DNA from: Paraburkholderia phytofirmans PsJN
GTDB taxonomy: Bacteria > Pseudomonadota > Gammaproteobacteria > Burkholderiales > Burkholderiaceae
Length of the DNA stretch: 64,000 nt
Direction of reading: 5' to 3'
NCBI RefSeq assembly: GCF_000020125.1
Contig: NC_010681.1
Coordinates: 3,782,001 to 3,846,000, forward strand
This document shows positions 1 to 10,380 of this stretch, piece by piece. Under the pieces are notes generated by a model. The model saw only the letters and a list, made by a program, of their open reading frames with translations. It was not told the origin of the DNA and made no database searches. A program made the translations under genes and the position numbers. The stretch's first letter is position 1; each line of letters starts with the position of its first letter.

Positions 1-531
1 CCACGCCATGATCTGCTCGTTCGTGTTCACGTCCGGCGCGGGAATGTCGGTATTCGGTCCGATGATGATGCCGATTTCGCTCGTGTAGCGGCGCGTCACG
101 CGCTCCAGCTCACCACGCGACAAGGTGCGCGGATCGACACGGATGCCGCCCTTCGCGCCGCCGTATGGCACGTTCACGGCAGCGTTCTTCACCGACATCC
201 ACGCCGACAGAGCCATCACTTCCGACAACGTCACGTCCTGGTGGTAACGCACACCGCCCTTGCCCGGACCGCGCGACACGTTGTGCTGCACGCGATAGCC
301 TTCGAAGTGAGCGACCGTGCCGTTATCGAGTTCGATAGGCACGTCGACGATCAGAATGCGCTTCGGGCGCTTCAGGGTTTCGAGCCAGCGGGACAGGGAG
401 CCGAGGTACGGCGCAACGCGATCGACCTGACGCAGGTAGTTGCCCCACGGGCCGAGATCGTCTTTATTCAGGTAGGAAGGAACCGACTGCAACGTTGATG
501 CGGATTGGACTGCTTGTTGCTGGGATGACAT
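1..531 (-). CDS. gdhA: Glutamate dehydrogenase, N-terminal part (runs off the window)
   Basis: The first 177 codons of a Glu/Leu/Phe/Val dehydrogenase are visible; the C-terminal NAD(P)-binding domain lies beyond base 1. The enzyme interconverts glutamate with 2-oxoglutarate and ammonia in the cytosol. The substrate-binding glycine-rich segment GPGKGG is at residues 88-93 and the family catalytic lysine is K127 in PYGGAKGGI. The start ATG at 531 gives a Gln/Ser-rich leader before the conserved fold. A LysR regulator lies 139 bp upstream on the same strand, and a T-N11-A type dyad sits about 80 bp before the start, so LysR control is likely (inference). Coenzyme preference cannot be told from this half. 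Confidence 0.93.
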   Translation of the reverse strand, partial: MSSQQQAVQSASTLQSVPSYLNKDDLGPWGNYLRQVDRVAPYLGSLSRWLETLKRPKRILIVDVPIELDNGTVAHFEGYRVQHNVSRGPGKGGVRYHQDVTLSEVMALSAWMSVKNAAVNVPYGGAKGGIRVDPRTLSRGELERVTRRYTSEIGIIIGPNTDIPAPDVNTNEQIMAW

Positions 532-608
532 GAACGCTCCGGCGTTGAACGAATGACAGCATTGTCGAAAAACGCCGTTTTGAAATCCAATGCCGTTTCC
601 TTATCCGA

Positions 609-627
609 TTATGTTTTTTTTGCATAA
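609..627. promoter_or_regulatory. Candidate LysR-type binding dyad upstream of gdhA
   Basis: TTATG and CATAA form a perfect 5-bp inverted repeat separated by 9 bases, mostly T. The T-N11-A core is the usual LysR-family box. It lies about 80 bp before the gdhA start and just after the LysR gene end. Which regulator binds is inferred from adjacency only. Confidence 0.4.
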
Positions 628-670
628 CGATTAAGAAGCCGCAAATTGGTGTCGTCGGGAGCCAGGATTT

Positions 671-1627
671 TCAGGCCGTGCCTTGCGCCAGTTCCTCCGA
701 CACCACTTCCCACAATTGACGCGCGAGGATTTGCCGCGCGTCGTCGCTCTTCGCCGCGAGCTTGTCGCGATAGAGACGAATCTCCATGGTCAGCGTGAGC
801 TGGCCTTCCGGCGTACCGCGCGTGGCGCGGTCGAGGCGGATCAGCTTGCCATCGGCGACCGCGTCTTCCACCGCACTGTGCGGCAGGAAGGCGATGCCGT
901 GCCCGGCCAGCGCCATCGCCTTAAGTCCCTCGGCCATGTCGGTTTCGTAGAGGCGGTCGAGGTACAGGCGCTCCGGTGCGTTGGCGAGGATCACTTCGGT
1001 CATGCGGCCCAGGTACGCGTTCGGCGTGTACGACAGGTAAGGCGTGGGCGCCTCGGCCGTGCCCGGCAACGTGTGACGCGGCCGGCCGGCGCGGCCCGGC
1101 GCCGAGAACGGACTGATCGGTTCGTTGCCGAGCGTCAGCATGTCGTAGCGGCCCAGATCGAGCGCGACCGGATGGCTGGGATGGTGATAGCCCATCATCA
1201 GATCACAGCCGCCTTCCACGAGCGATAACGCCGCGTCGTGCACGTTCAGGGCTCGCAGACGCGTGTGGATCGGACCCAGATGGGCTTCGATCCGCTGCAG
1301 CCAGCGCGGGAAATAGGTCAGCGACAGCGTATGCGGCACGGCGAACTCGATGGTCGCCTGCGGCGTCGCCGTGTGACCGCGCAGCAGCGCGCGCGCTTCG
1401 TGGAACTGTGAGAGCATCGCGAGCGCCTGCTCGTTGAACACCTGGCCGGCCGCCGTGAGCCGCGTCGGATAGACCGAGCGGTCGATCAGCTCCGTGCCAA
1501 GCCATGCTTCGAGCGCCTGGATCCGCCGGGAGAACGCCGGCTGCGTGACGTGGCGCAATTCAGCCGAGCGGCTGAAACTACGCGTTTCCGCGAGCGAAAC
1601 GAAGTCTTCGAGCCATTTCAGTTCCAT
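671..1627 (-). CDS. LysR-family transcriptional regulator
   Basis: A 318-aa LysR-type regulator. The winged helix-turn-helix occupies about residues 1-60, with the family pattern FSRSAELRHVTQPAFSRRIQ as recognition region, followed by a linker helix and a periplasmic-binding-like effector domain (about 90-300). The N-terminus resembles the hypochlorite-responsive YjiE/HypT subgroup, which also starts with a MELKWLEDF-like segment; effector assignment by that similarity is weak. It is transcribed toward gdhA, 139 bp away, and a LysR-type dyad lies between them. The simplest reading is that it controls gdhA and nitrogen assimilation, but it could act on genes elsewhere. Confidence 0.9.
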   Translation of the reverse strand: MELKWLEDFVSLAETRSFSRSAELRHVTQPAFSRRIQALEAWLGTELIDRSVYPTRLTAAGQVFNEQALAMLSQFHEARALLRGHTATPQATIEFAVPHTLSLTYFPRWLQRIEAHLGPIHTRLRALNVHDAALSLVEGGCDLMMGYHHPSHPVALDLGRYDMLTLGNEPISPFSAPGRAGRPRHTLPGTAEAPTPYLSYTPNAYLGRMTEVILANAPERLYLDRLYETDMAEGLKAMALAGHGIAFLPHSAVEDAVADGKLIRLDRATRGTPEGQLTLTMEIRLYRDKLAAKSDDARQILARQLWEVVSEELAQGTA

Positions 1628-1680
1628 GCGGGGCCTGCTGCCGACGGGAGAGAGGAAGTCAGCATTCTAGTGGGTGTCGT

Positions 1681-3458
<1,778 letters not shown>

Positions 3459-3497
3459 GCGGTCTCGTTGCTGATTGCCTCGTTGAAGTCGAGGCGT

Positions 3498-3526
3498 AAA
3501 AAAACCGCTCCGTGGAGCGGTTTTTT
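3498..3526. terminator. Bidirectional intrinsic terminator between purB and gntK
   Basis: AAAAAACCGCTC-cgtg-GAGCGGTTTTTT forms a GC stem with A and T tracts on both sides, so it can stop transcription from purB and from the convergent gntK. Confidence 0.85.
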
Positions 3527-3547
3527 ATTTGCAGCAGCGAAACAAAC

Positions 3548-4045
3548 TCACTTGCGAGCTTCGACTTGCTTCAGCACTTCGACGACGATCTCTTCCGGCG
3601 ACAGCTCGATGCTCACCGTGATGGCTTCGTCCGGTCCCGGCTCTTCGAGCGTATCGAGCTGGCTTTGCAGCAGCGACGGATCGAAGAAATGCCCGGTGCG
3701 CGTGGTCAGCCTCTGCTCCAGCACTTCACGCGAACCCTTCAGATACACGAAGCACACGTCCTTGTCGCCGTCGCGCAAAACGTCGCGGTACGAGCGTTTC
3801 AGCGAAGAGCACGTGAACACCGCCGTTTCGCCCGCCTTCTGCTTCTCGACGATCGCCACGCGGATGGTTTGCAGCCACGGCCACCGGTCTTCGTCGGTAA
3901 GCGGAATGCCGTGGTGCATCTTCTCCTTGTTGGCGGCGCTGTGAAACGCGTCGCCATCCGTGAACGCGCAGTGCAGGCGTTCCGCCAGCATTTCGCCAAT
4001 TCTCGTCTTGCCGGCGCCCGACACGCCCATTGCGATCAGAATCAT
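3548..4045 (-). CDS. gntK: Gluconokinase
   Basis: A 165-aa cytosolic kinase that phosphorylates D-gluconate to 6-phosphogluconate, feeding the Entner-Doudoroff pathway. The P-loop GVSGAGKT is at residues 7-14, followed by the family motifs DGDAFHSAANKEKMHHGIPL and DEDRWPWL. The ATG at 4045 is preferred over a TTG at 4048, since the TAAGGAGT Shine-Dalgarno sequence stands at a normal distance from the ATG. The permease gene ends 10 bp upstream, so both are one operon. Length is typical of the GntK/IdnK family. Confidence 0.96.
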   Translation of the reverse strand: MILIAMGVSGAGKTRIGEMLAERLHCAFTDGDAFHSAANKEKMHHGIPLTDEDRWPWLQTIRVAIVEKQKAGETAVFTCSSLKRSYRDVLRDGDKDVCFVYLKGSREVLEQRLTTRTGHFFDPSLLQSQLDTLEEPGPDEAITVSIELSPEEIVVEVLKQVEARK

Positions 4046-4055
4046 CAAAAACTCC

Positions 4056-5453
4056 TTACACGACCGCCGCGAGTGCGAAGGTCAAACCCAAGCCCATCAG
4101 TGAAATGATGGTTTCGAGGAGCGACCATGTCTTGAAGGTCTGCCCCACTGTCATACCGAAGTATTCCTTGATCAGCCAGAAACCGCCGTCGTTCACGTGC
4201 GAGAAGATCAGCGAGCCCGAACCGGTGGCGAGCACCAGCAACTCCGGCTCGACATGCACGCCGCTAGCCGAAGCGATCGGCGCGACGATGCCGCATGCGG
4301 TCGTCATGGCGACCGTCGCCGAACCCGTGGCCAGACGAATCAATGCGGCCACCAGCCAGCCGAACAACAGCGGCGACAGATGCATGGCCGTCGCCACATT
4401 GACGATTTCCTTCGAAATGCCGCTATCCATCAGCACGCGCCCGAAACCGCCGCCTGCGCCGACGATCAGCGTAATGCCCGCGATCGGCGCAAGACAGTCG
4501 CCGCAGAATTTCTGAATCTGCTCGCGAGTGAAACCACGGCTCGCGCCGAAGGTCCAGAAGCTCACCAGCACCGCGATCAGCAGCGCGACGTCCGAATTAC
4601 CGGCGAAATGCAGCAGATCGTTCGGCAAGGTTTTCGGCGTGGTGAAGAGATCGGCCCAGCTTCCGACCAGCATCAGAATCACCGGCAGCAGAATCGTGAG
4701 CAGCGTGATGCCGAAGCTCGGCAGTTCGCGCTTAGGTGCTACGTTCTGTGCTGCGGTCTGCGCGCCGTTTTTGGTTTCGTCACCGTGACCCAGGAATTGC
4801 GCGGCGAGCGCGTTCTCTTTCGGCAGCTTGATGTAGCGGCTGATCATCAACGCGAACAGCGGACCCGCGACGATCGCGGTCGGCACACCGACGATCAGCC
4901 CATAAGCGATGGTCCGGCCGATATCCGCGTGATACGCCTGCACCGCGAGCATCGCGGCCGGATGCGGCGGAAGCAGGCCGTGCACGACGGACAGACCCGC
5001 GACCATCGGCAAGCCGACCAGCAGCAACGACTTGTTGGTGCGCTTTGCGACGTTGAAGGCGATCGGAATCAGCAGCACGAAACCGACTTCGAAGAACACC
5101 GGCAAGCCGACAATAATCGCCACGATCATCATCGCCCAGTGGATGTTCTTCTCGCCGAAGAAGTCGATCAACGTGGTGGCGATGCGCTCGGCGCCGCCCG
5201 ATTCGGCCATCATCTTGCCGAGCATCGTGCCGAGACCGACCACGATGGCGATGTGCCCAAGGGTATTGCCGTTACCCGTTTCGAACGATTTGACGATGGT
5301 CGCCATCGGCATGCCGGATGCAAGACCCAGCAGCAGCGACACGATGATCAGAACGAGGAACGGATAGACCTTGTAGCGTGTGATCAGCAGGATCAGCAAT
5401 GCGATGGCGATCACCGCGAAGACCAGCAGCGTGCTGCCGTGGACAGCTTCCAT
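4056..5453 (-). CDS. gntP: Gluconate:H+ symporter, GntP family
   Basis: A 465-aa inner-membrane permease with 12 or more hydrophobic helices. The N-terminus has the GntP-type pattern VFAVIAIALLILLI followed by YPFLVLIIVSLLLGLASGMP, and the protein ends in a hydrophobic helix. Family members import gluconate with protons. It is the first gene of the operon with gntK. Conserved blocks include FFEVGFVLLIPIAF and the glycine-rich LIVGAGGGFGRVL. The exact sugar acid could be a gluconate relative such as 2-keto- or 5-keto-gluconate, but the partner gluconokinase makes gluconate most likely. The upstream 259 bp probably holds its promoter; no clear operator was identified there. Confidence 0.94.
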   Translation of the reverse strand: MEAVHGSTLLVFAVIAIALLILLITRYKVYPFLVLIIVSLLLGLASGMPMATIVKSFETGNGNTLGHIAIVVGLGTMLGKMMAESGGAERIATTLIDFFGEKNIHWAMMIVAIIVGLPVFFEVGFVLLIPIAFNVAKRTNKSLLLVGLPMVAGLSVVHGLLPPHPAAMLAVQAYHADIGRTIAYGLIVGVPTAIVAGPLFALMISRYIKLPKENALAAQFLGHGDETKNGAQTAAQNVAPKRELPSFGITLLTILLPVILMLVGSWADLFTTPKTLPNDLLHFAGNSDVALLIAVLVSFWTFGASRGFTREQIQKFCGDCLAPIAGITLIVGAGGGFGRVLMDSGISKEIVNVATAMHLSPLLFGWLVAALIRLATGSATVAMTTACGIVAPIASASGVHVEPELLVLATGSGSLIFSHVNDGGFWLIKEYFGMTVGQTFKTWSLLETIISLMGLGLTFALAAVV

Positions 5454-5616
5454 GAAGCCCCTCCTTTTTGCGTTATTGATTTGAGTGCGTGCGGAACACA
5501 GCCAGCACCTTGTCTCATGGCGGCCTGTGCGGCACCTTGAAACCGGGCTGACCGCGCGGACGCTGAATTTTACTGTTTGTTATCTGCAAACGTGCGCCAA
5601 TTCTGCGCGCATATCG

Positions 5617-5668
5617 CAAAAGAGCCTCGCCAAGACAGCCTGAGCAGCTGTATCGACGAGGCTCCTTT
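5617..5668 (-). terminator. Terminator-like hairpin downstream of eda
   Basis: GAGCCTCG (5622-5629) pairs with CGAGGCTC (5657-5664), with an inner CAGC/GCTG pairing in the loop. Read on the minus strand the stem is followed by TCTTTTG. It lies 45-95 bp after the eda stop. The rest of 5454-5712 shows no gene. Confidence 0.6.
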
Positions 5669-5712
5669 GTGTCGGACCTTGGATAACGGGTTAACGAGCG
5701 CGCGGCTTGAAC

Positions 5713-6354
5713 TTAGTGAGCCGGTGCCGCCAACTGGCTCGCGGCACGCGCCAGACGCGTGACCTCGTCCCAGTTTTGCGCGGCGAGCGCGGCTTTCGGC
5801 GTGAGCCACGAGCCGCCCACGCACACCACGTTCGGCAGCGACAGGAAATGCGTCGCCGTTTCCGCCGTGATGCCGCCGGTCGGGCAGAACTTCAGATTCG
5901 GGAACGGGCCGTGGAATGCTTGCAGCATCGGCACGCCACCGGCTTGCTGCGCCGGGAAAAACTTCACGATCTCATAGCCGAGTTCCAGCGCCGTGATGAT
6001 GTCCGTCGGCGTCATCACACCCGGCAACAGCGGCAAGCCCGCATCCTGCGCGGCCTTGTGCATGTCTCTCGTCAAGCCAGGGGAGACGCCGAACTGCGCG
6101 CCCGCCTTCTTGGCCTGAGCGCAGTGCTCGGGCTTCGTAATCGTGCCGACACCGACCACGATATCTTCGGCCAACTGGCTCGCACGTTCGATCGCTTCGA
6201 GGCCTGCTGCGGTGCGCAAAGTAATTTCCAGCACCTTCACGCCGCCCGCATGCAGCGCTCGCGACACGTTCTCACCCTGCTCGACCGAATCGAACGCGAG
6301 CACCGGAATCACCGGGCCGAGGCGCACGATATCGCTTACTGTTTTCGACGTCAT
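5713..6354 (-). CDS. eda: 2-dehydro-3-deoxy-6-phosphogluconate (KDPG) aldolase
   Basis: A 213-aa class I aldolase that splits KDPG into pyruvate and glyceraldehyde-3-phosphate, the last step of the Entner-Doudoroff pathway. The Schiff-base lysine is K131 in VKFFPAQ; the general acid/base glutamate is E43 in VLEITLRT, and the phosphate-binding GGI motif follows in FCPTGGITAET. The open frame extends 55 codons upstream, but that part is arginine-rich and antisense-like; the ATG at 6354 (MTSKTVSDIV) matches family N-termini. edd ends 25 bp upstream, so edd-eda form one operon under the HexR-type site before edd. Length equals the E. coli enzyme. Confidence 0.96.
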   Translation of the reverse strand: MTSKTVSDIVRLGPVIPVLAFDSVEQGENVSRALHAGGVKVLEITLRTAAGLEAIERASQLAEDIVVGVGTITKPEHCAQAKKAGAQFGVSPGLTRDMHKAAQDAGLPLLPGVMTPTDIITALELGYEIVKFFPAQQAGGVPMLQAFHGPFPNLKFCPTGGITAETATHFLSLPNVVCVGGSWLTPKAALAAQNWDEVTRLARAASQLAAPAH

Positions 6355-6379
6355 AGTCAGACTCCTTGTTCTGCAGCAC

Positions 6380-8284
6380 TTAGCTGGCGTGAGTGGTGCT
6401 TGTGTGTTTTGCGGTGTGAGCTTTGGCTGCTTCGCCGTGATGAGCCGAACGCTCGCCCACCATCGCGCCGAATACCGACGCACCCTGCTCCGCCGGCGCC
6501 GCCGCCGCACGGAATACACTGAACAGTTCGCGGCCGAAGCCGACTTCGTTTTCCGCCTGATGCTGCGGCACGGCGTTAGGGCGGGCTGCCCATTCGGCTG
6601 CGTCGATCTCGATGTCGAGCACGCCGGCTTCGGCGTCGATCACCAGCATGTCGCCGGTGCGCACCTTGCCGATCGGCCCTTGCAGCAACGCTTCCGGCGA
6701 CAGATGAATCACCGCCGGCACCTTGCCCGACGCGCCGGACATGCGGCCGTCCGTGACCAGTGCAACATGGAAACCTTGATCCTGCAACACACCGAGCAGC
6801 GGCGTCAAACGATGCAGCTCAGGCATGCCGTTTGCCCGCGCGCCCTGGAAGCGCACCACGGCGATGAAGTCGCGCTTCAGCTCGCCCTTGTCGAATGCTT
6901 CCTGCACGGCTTCCTGCGAATCGAATACGATCGCCGGCGCCTTCACCTTGCGATGCTGCGCCGCCACCGCGGAAATCTTGATCACGCCGCGCCCGAGCTT
7001 GCCCTGCATCAAGCGCAAACCGCCGTCCGGCTGGAACGGTTCCTTGATGCCGCGCAGCACCGCCGTGTCTTCGCTGGCTTGCGCGCCCGGCACCCATTGC
7101 AGCTTGCCGTCGATCAGCTTCGGCTCTTCGGTGTAATGCTTCAGGCCCTTGCCCGCGACTGTGTTGACGTCTTCGTGCAGCAAACCGCCTTCCAGCAGAT
7201 TGCGCACCAGGAACGCGACGCCGCCGGCCGCGTGGAAGTGGTTCACGTCGGCCTTGCCGTTCGGATAAATCTTCGCGAGCAGCGGCACGGCTTGCGACAG
7301 TGTGTCGAAGTCGTCCCAATCGATCACGATGCCCGCCGCGCGTGCAATCGCGACCAGGTGCAGCGTGTGGTTGGTCGAGCCGCCCGTCGCCAGCAGCGCG
7401 ACGATACCGTTGACGATCGCTTTTTCATCGACCACGTGGCCGATCGGCGTGTAGTTGCCGCGTTCTACGGTCAGCTCCAGCACACGACGCGCGGCTTGCG
7501 CGGTCAGCGCGTCGCGCAGCGGCGTATGCGGATGCACGAAAGCCGAACTCGGCAGATGCAGGCCCATGACTTCCATCAGCATCTGATTGCTGTTCGCGGT
7601 GCCGTAGAACGTGCAGGTGCCGTGGCTGTGATACGCGGCGGCTTCCGCTTCGAGCAGCGCGCCGCGGTCGCACTGGCCAGTCGCGAAGAGCTGGCGCGTC
7701 TTGGCTTTGTCGTCGTTGGACAGGCCGCTGCCCATCGGGCCGGCCGGCACGAAGATGGTCGGAATATGGCCGAACTGCAGCGCGCCGATCAGCAGGCCCG
7801 GCACGATCTTGTCGCAGATGCCGAGGCACAGCGCCGCGTCGAACATGTTGTGCGTGAGCGCGACCGCAGTGCTCATCGCGATCACTTCGCGCGAGAACAG
7901 CGACAGTTCCATGCCGGCATTGCCCTGCGTGACGCCGTCGCACATGGCCGGCACACCGCCCGCGAATTGCGCGACGCCGCCGTTTTCACGCGCGGCCTGC
8001 TTGATGATGTCCGGGTAGTTTTTGTACGGCGCATGGGCCGACAGCATTTCGTTGTACGAGGACACGATGCCGATGTTCGGCTCGCGGATCTGCTTGATGA
8101 CGAGCTTGTCGTTGCCTTCGAGGCCGGCGAAACCGTGAGCGAGATTGGCGCAGGAGAGCGCGCCGCGCGCCGGAAACTTGCCCTGCGCCTGGTGGATGCG
8201 GGCGAGATACGCCTCACGCGTCGGCTTGCTGCGCTCGACCACACGTTGCGTGACCTTCAACAATTGCGAATGCGGGGAAACCAT
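6380..8284 (-). CDS. edd: 6-phosphogluconate dehydratase
   Basis: A 634-aa dehydratase of the IlvD/Edd family converting 6-phosphogluconate to KDPG. The family uses an iron-sulfur cluster; candidate cysteine segments are visible in [23 protein letters not shown] and the downstream MCDGVTQG context. The C-terminal swivelling domain carries [15 protein letters not shown]. It starts at ATG 8284 ([10 protein letters not shown]) and is first in the edd-eda operon. The divergent gene is hexR and the 296-bp gap contains two HexR-type operators, so repression by HexR with relief by KDPG is expected from the family. Confidence 0.97.
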   Translation of the reverse strand: MVSPHSQLLKVTQRVVERSKPTREAYLARIHQAQGKFPARGALSCANLAHGFAGLEGNDKLVIKQIREPNIGIVSSYNEMLSAHAPYKNYPDIIKQAARENGGVAQFAGGVPAMCDGVTQGNAGMELSLFSREVIAMSTAVALTHNMFDAALCLGICDKIVPGLLIGALQFGHIPTIFVPAGPMGSGLSNDDKAKTRQLFATGQCDRGALLEAEAAAYHSHGTCTFYGTANSNQMLMEVMGLHLPSSAFVHPHTPLRDALTAQAARRVLELTVERGNYTPIGHVVDEKAIVNGIVALLATGGSTNHTLHLVAIARAAGIVIDWDDFDTLSQAVPLLAKIYPNGKADVNHFHAAGGVAFLVRNLLEGGLLHEDVNTVAGKGLKHYTEEPKLIDGKLQWVPGAQASEDTAVLRGIKEPFQPDGGLRLMQGKLGRGVIKISAVAAQHRKVKAPAIVFDSQEAVQEAFDKGELKRDFIAVVRFQGARANGMPELHRLTPLLGVLQDQGFHVALVTDGRMSGASGKVPAVIHLSPEALLQGPIGKVRTGDMLVIDAEAGVLDIEIDAAEWAARPNAVPQHQAENEVGFGRELFSVFRAAAAPAEQGASVFGAMVGERSAHHGEAAKAHTAKHTSTTHAS

Positions 8285-8380
8285 CGGAGCTCCTTCGTCG
8301 CTGGCTGAAGAGGTGCGTGTGCGCGCACTGTGCCAGGTAGGTATCGCGGGGATGTCGAATCAGTTGACGACGCCATCTTA

Positions 8381-8394
8381 GTAGAAAAACTACA
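8381..8394 (-). promoter_or_regulatory. HexR-type operator facing edd
   Basis: On the minus strand this reads TGTAGTTTTTCTAC, with core palindrome GTAG-N5-CTAC. It differs at one base from the site at 8511-8524 in front of hexR and resembles the published proteobacterial HexR motif of the TGTARTN3AYTACA type. It lies about 100 bp before the edd start. Confidence 0.7.
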
Positions 8395-8510
8395 CGATCG
8401 CAATGTTCATTGCTGCTGCGCTGCGGCATATTCAAACTGCCTAAAACGCCCATGGGCTTTGACTTCGCGGGTTTCATTCGAAACCTAGGGATTACACCTA
8501 CGGGCTAAAA

Positions 8511-8524
8511 TGTAGTTTTTGTAC
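8511..8524 (+). promoter_or_regulatory. HexR-type operator in front of hexR
   Basis: TGTAGTTTTTGTAC matches the edd-side site at 13 of 14 bases. It overlaps the proposed hexR -35 box, which predicts negative autoregulation. Confidence 0.7.
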
Positions 8525-8547
8525 CTTTCCGGCAATCGGTATATAGT
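8519..8547 (+). promoter_or_regulatory. hexR promoter candidate
   Basis: TTGTAC (8519-8524) and TATAGT (8542-8547) are separated by exactly 17 bases. The predicted start site lies about 25 bases before the hexR ATG at 8581. Confidence 0.55.
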
Positions 8548-8580
8548 CCACGCATTCTTCAGCATAGTGCGAGTTTTCCA

Positions 8581-9426
8581 ATGATGCTGTCCCAGGTGGA
8601 AGAGATGCGCGAGCAGTTGCGGCCCTCCGAGCGCAAACTCGCCGACTACGTGATCGAGGCGCCACGCGAGGTGCTCGATCTGTCGATGACGGAAGTGGCC
8701 GCGCGCGCAGGCGTGAGTCAGCCAACCATCGCGCGGTTCTGTCATGCGCTCGGGTTTTCGGGGTTTCGCGAGTTCAAGATACGGCTGGCGCAGGGGATTG
8801 CGTCGGGCGTGCCGACCGTCTATCGGGATGTGCGGCCGGATGAAGGCGCGCCCGGACTGATTGCCAAAGTGTTCGATCGAACCATCGGCACGCTGATCGA
8901 GGTGCGCAACAGCCTGTCGCCGGATAGCGTGGAAGCGGCCGTTGAGTTGCTAGCGAACGCGGCGCGTATCGAATTCTATGGAGCGGGCGGATCGGGCATC
9001 GCCGCGCAGGATATCCAGCACAAGTTTTTTCGGCTCGGCATGCCGAGCGTCGCGTACTCCGATCCGCATACTTACTCGATGTCGGCGGCGCTGCTGGGGC
9101 CTGGCGATGTCGTGGTCACGGTGTCCAACACGGGTCGAACCCGCGACATCATCGAAGCGGCGCGCTCGGCGCTCGCTCGCGGCGCGAAAGTGATCGCGAT
9201 CACGCATGGCAGTTCGCCGCTTGCGCGTGTCGCGTCGATTTGCCTGTTCTCGAACGTGGTCGAGGAAAACGACGTGTTTTCGCCGATGACATCGCGCATG
9301 TCGCATCTGGCGATCGGCGATATTCTCGCGGTGGGCGTCGCGCTCAAGCGTGGGCCTGAGTTGGTGGAGCGGGTTGGGCAGGCGAAAGGGGTGATCGGCC
9401 GGTTGAGGATTGACGGCGAAGGTTGA
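8581..9426 (+). CDS. hexR: HexR/RpiR-family transcriptional regulator
   Basis: A 281-aa regulator with an N-terminal RpiR-type helix-turn-helix (about residues 1-80; AARAGVSQPTIARFCHALGF is the recognition helix region) and a C-terminal SIS sugar-phosphate-binding domain (about 120-260; EFYGAGGSGIAAQD and VTVSNTGRTRD are typical). HexR proteins bind KDPG and control glucose and gluconate catabolism. Here the gene is divergent from edd-eda, with a near-identical 14-bp site before each promoter. Two consecutive ATG codons open the frame at 8581 and 8584; either could be used. It ends at a bidirectional hairpin shared with the OmpA-domain lipoprotein gene. Confidence 0.93.
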   Translation: MMLSQVEEMREQLRPSERKLADYVIEAPREVLDLSMTEVAARAGVSQPTIARFCHALGFSGFREFKIRLAQGIASGVPTVYRDVRPDEGAPGLIAKVFDRTIGTLIEVRNSLSPDSVEAAVELLANAARIEFYGAGGSGIAAQDIQHKFFRLGMPSVAYSDPHTYSMSAALLGPGDVVVTVSNTGRTRDIIEAARSALARGAKVIAITHGSSPLARVASICLFSNVVEENDVFSPMTSRMSHLAIGDILAVGVALKRGPELVERVGQAKGVIGRLRIDGEG

Positions 9427-9440
9427 AGGGGTGCGGATAA

Positions 9441-9466
9441 AAAGGCCTGCGCGATGGCAGGCCTTT
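9441..9466. terminator. Bidirectional terminator between hexR and the OmpA-domain gene
   Basis: AAAGGCCTGC-gcgatg-GCAGGCCTTT is a perfect 10-bp inverted repeat with short A/T flanks, placed between two convergent genes. Confidence 0.7.
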
Positions 9467-9498
9467 GGGGTCGAACATCAAACGATGCGTGTCGCTGC

Positions 9499-10254
9499 TT
9501 ACTCGGCGAACACGCGGACATCGACGCGACGGTTCTGCGTGCGGCCCTCGGCCGTCGCATTCGGCGCCACTGGATCAGCGCTGCCGAGACCACGCGCGAC
9601 GAACTGATCGGCGTGGAGACCGCCGTCTCGCAGATATTGCATGACAGCCGCAGCGCGCGCTTGCGACAGTTTGAGGTTATGCGCTTCCAAACCTGTCTTG
9701 TCGGTATAACCCGTCACCGTCACGCGATGCAGGTTGACGCCCTGGTTCACGTTCATGAAGCGGTCGAGGTTTTCCTTCGCAACCGAGCTAAGCGCCGCGC
9801 TGTCAGTGGCGAAGTTGGCGTTGCCTTGCAGCAGTAGACGAACCTGCGGAACCACCGGCTTCACTTGCGACTGCGGAGCCGGTTGTGGCGGCGCTGCCTG
9901 CGGAGCAGGCTGTTGCGCGACCGGCTGCGGGGTCGGCTGTTGCATGACCGGCTTGCCACACATGAAGGTCCATTCGCGCGGATCTTGCTTCGGCGCGCCG
10001 CCGCTTACGCGATCGACTGCTTCCACCCACGTCACAGGCTGGGCCTTACAGGTTTCCTCGGCGACCCGCACACAGGTCTGCGAGCTTTGGAAGAGTCCTG
10101 AGCAACTCACCCGGTAGATCGGCGCCTGCTGATTCGGCACGCTGATCGCGTGAAGCGTATAAGTCGCCCCCGATTGGGCGGTACATGCAGCAAGGAATGT
10201 CACAAACGCGCCGAGCAACAGCGCGCGCAAGGATTTGAAAAGAGTTACGTTCAT
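9499..10254 (-). CDS. OmpA-domain outer-membrane lipoprotein downstream of the adhesin
   Basis: A 251-aa lipoprotein. The signal peptide ends in the lipobox LAAC with C24 as the lipidated residue. A proline/glutamine-rich spacer (roughly residues 120-145, PQPVAQQPAPQ-like) leads to a C-terminal OmpA/MotB peptidoglycan-binding domain (about 148-251) with FATDSAAL, TVTGYTDKTG and NRRVDVRV. The ATG at 10254 gives the signal peptide; the frame is open to 10368 but those residues lack a signal. It follows the giant adhesin gene by 126 bp with no terminator, so the two are probably co-transcribed. Small envelope proteins beside trimeric autotransporters can assist surface display (SadB in Salmonella); a similar helper role here is inference. 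Confidence 0.88.
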   Translation of the reverse strand: MNVTLFKSLRALLLGAFVTFLAACTAQSGATYTLHAISVPNQQAPIYRVSCSGLFQSSQTCVRVAEETCKAQPVTWVEAVDRVSGGAPKQDPREWTFMCGKPVMQQPTPQPVAQQPAPQAAPPQPAPQSQVKPVVPQVRLLLQGNANFATDSAALSSVAKENLDRFMNVNQGVNLHRVTVTGYTDKTGLEAHNLKLSQARAAAVMQYLRDGGLHADQFVARGLGSADPVAPNATAEGRTQNRRVDVRVFAE

Positions 10255-10380
10255 TTTCACGGATTCAGTCAATTGAAGCGGCGCCCTTGCCGCGTGCATT
10301 GCGGACAAGAGCGCGCTTGCAGTTAAGTCAGAGCAGACCCGGCTGACAGGACGAGGCTTGCGCCCCATCCGTCACACCAT

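Noticed and set aside
4197..5540. Long + strand frame opposite the gluconate permease
   Set aside because: It is His/Arg/Gln-rich antisense of a clear membrane protein gene.
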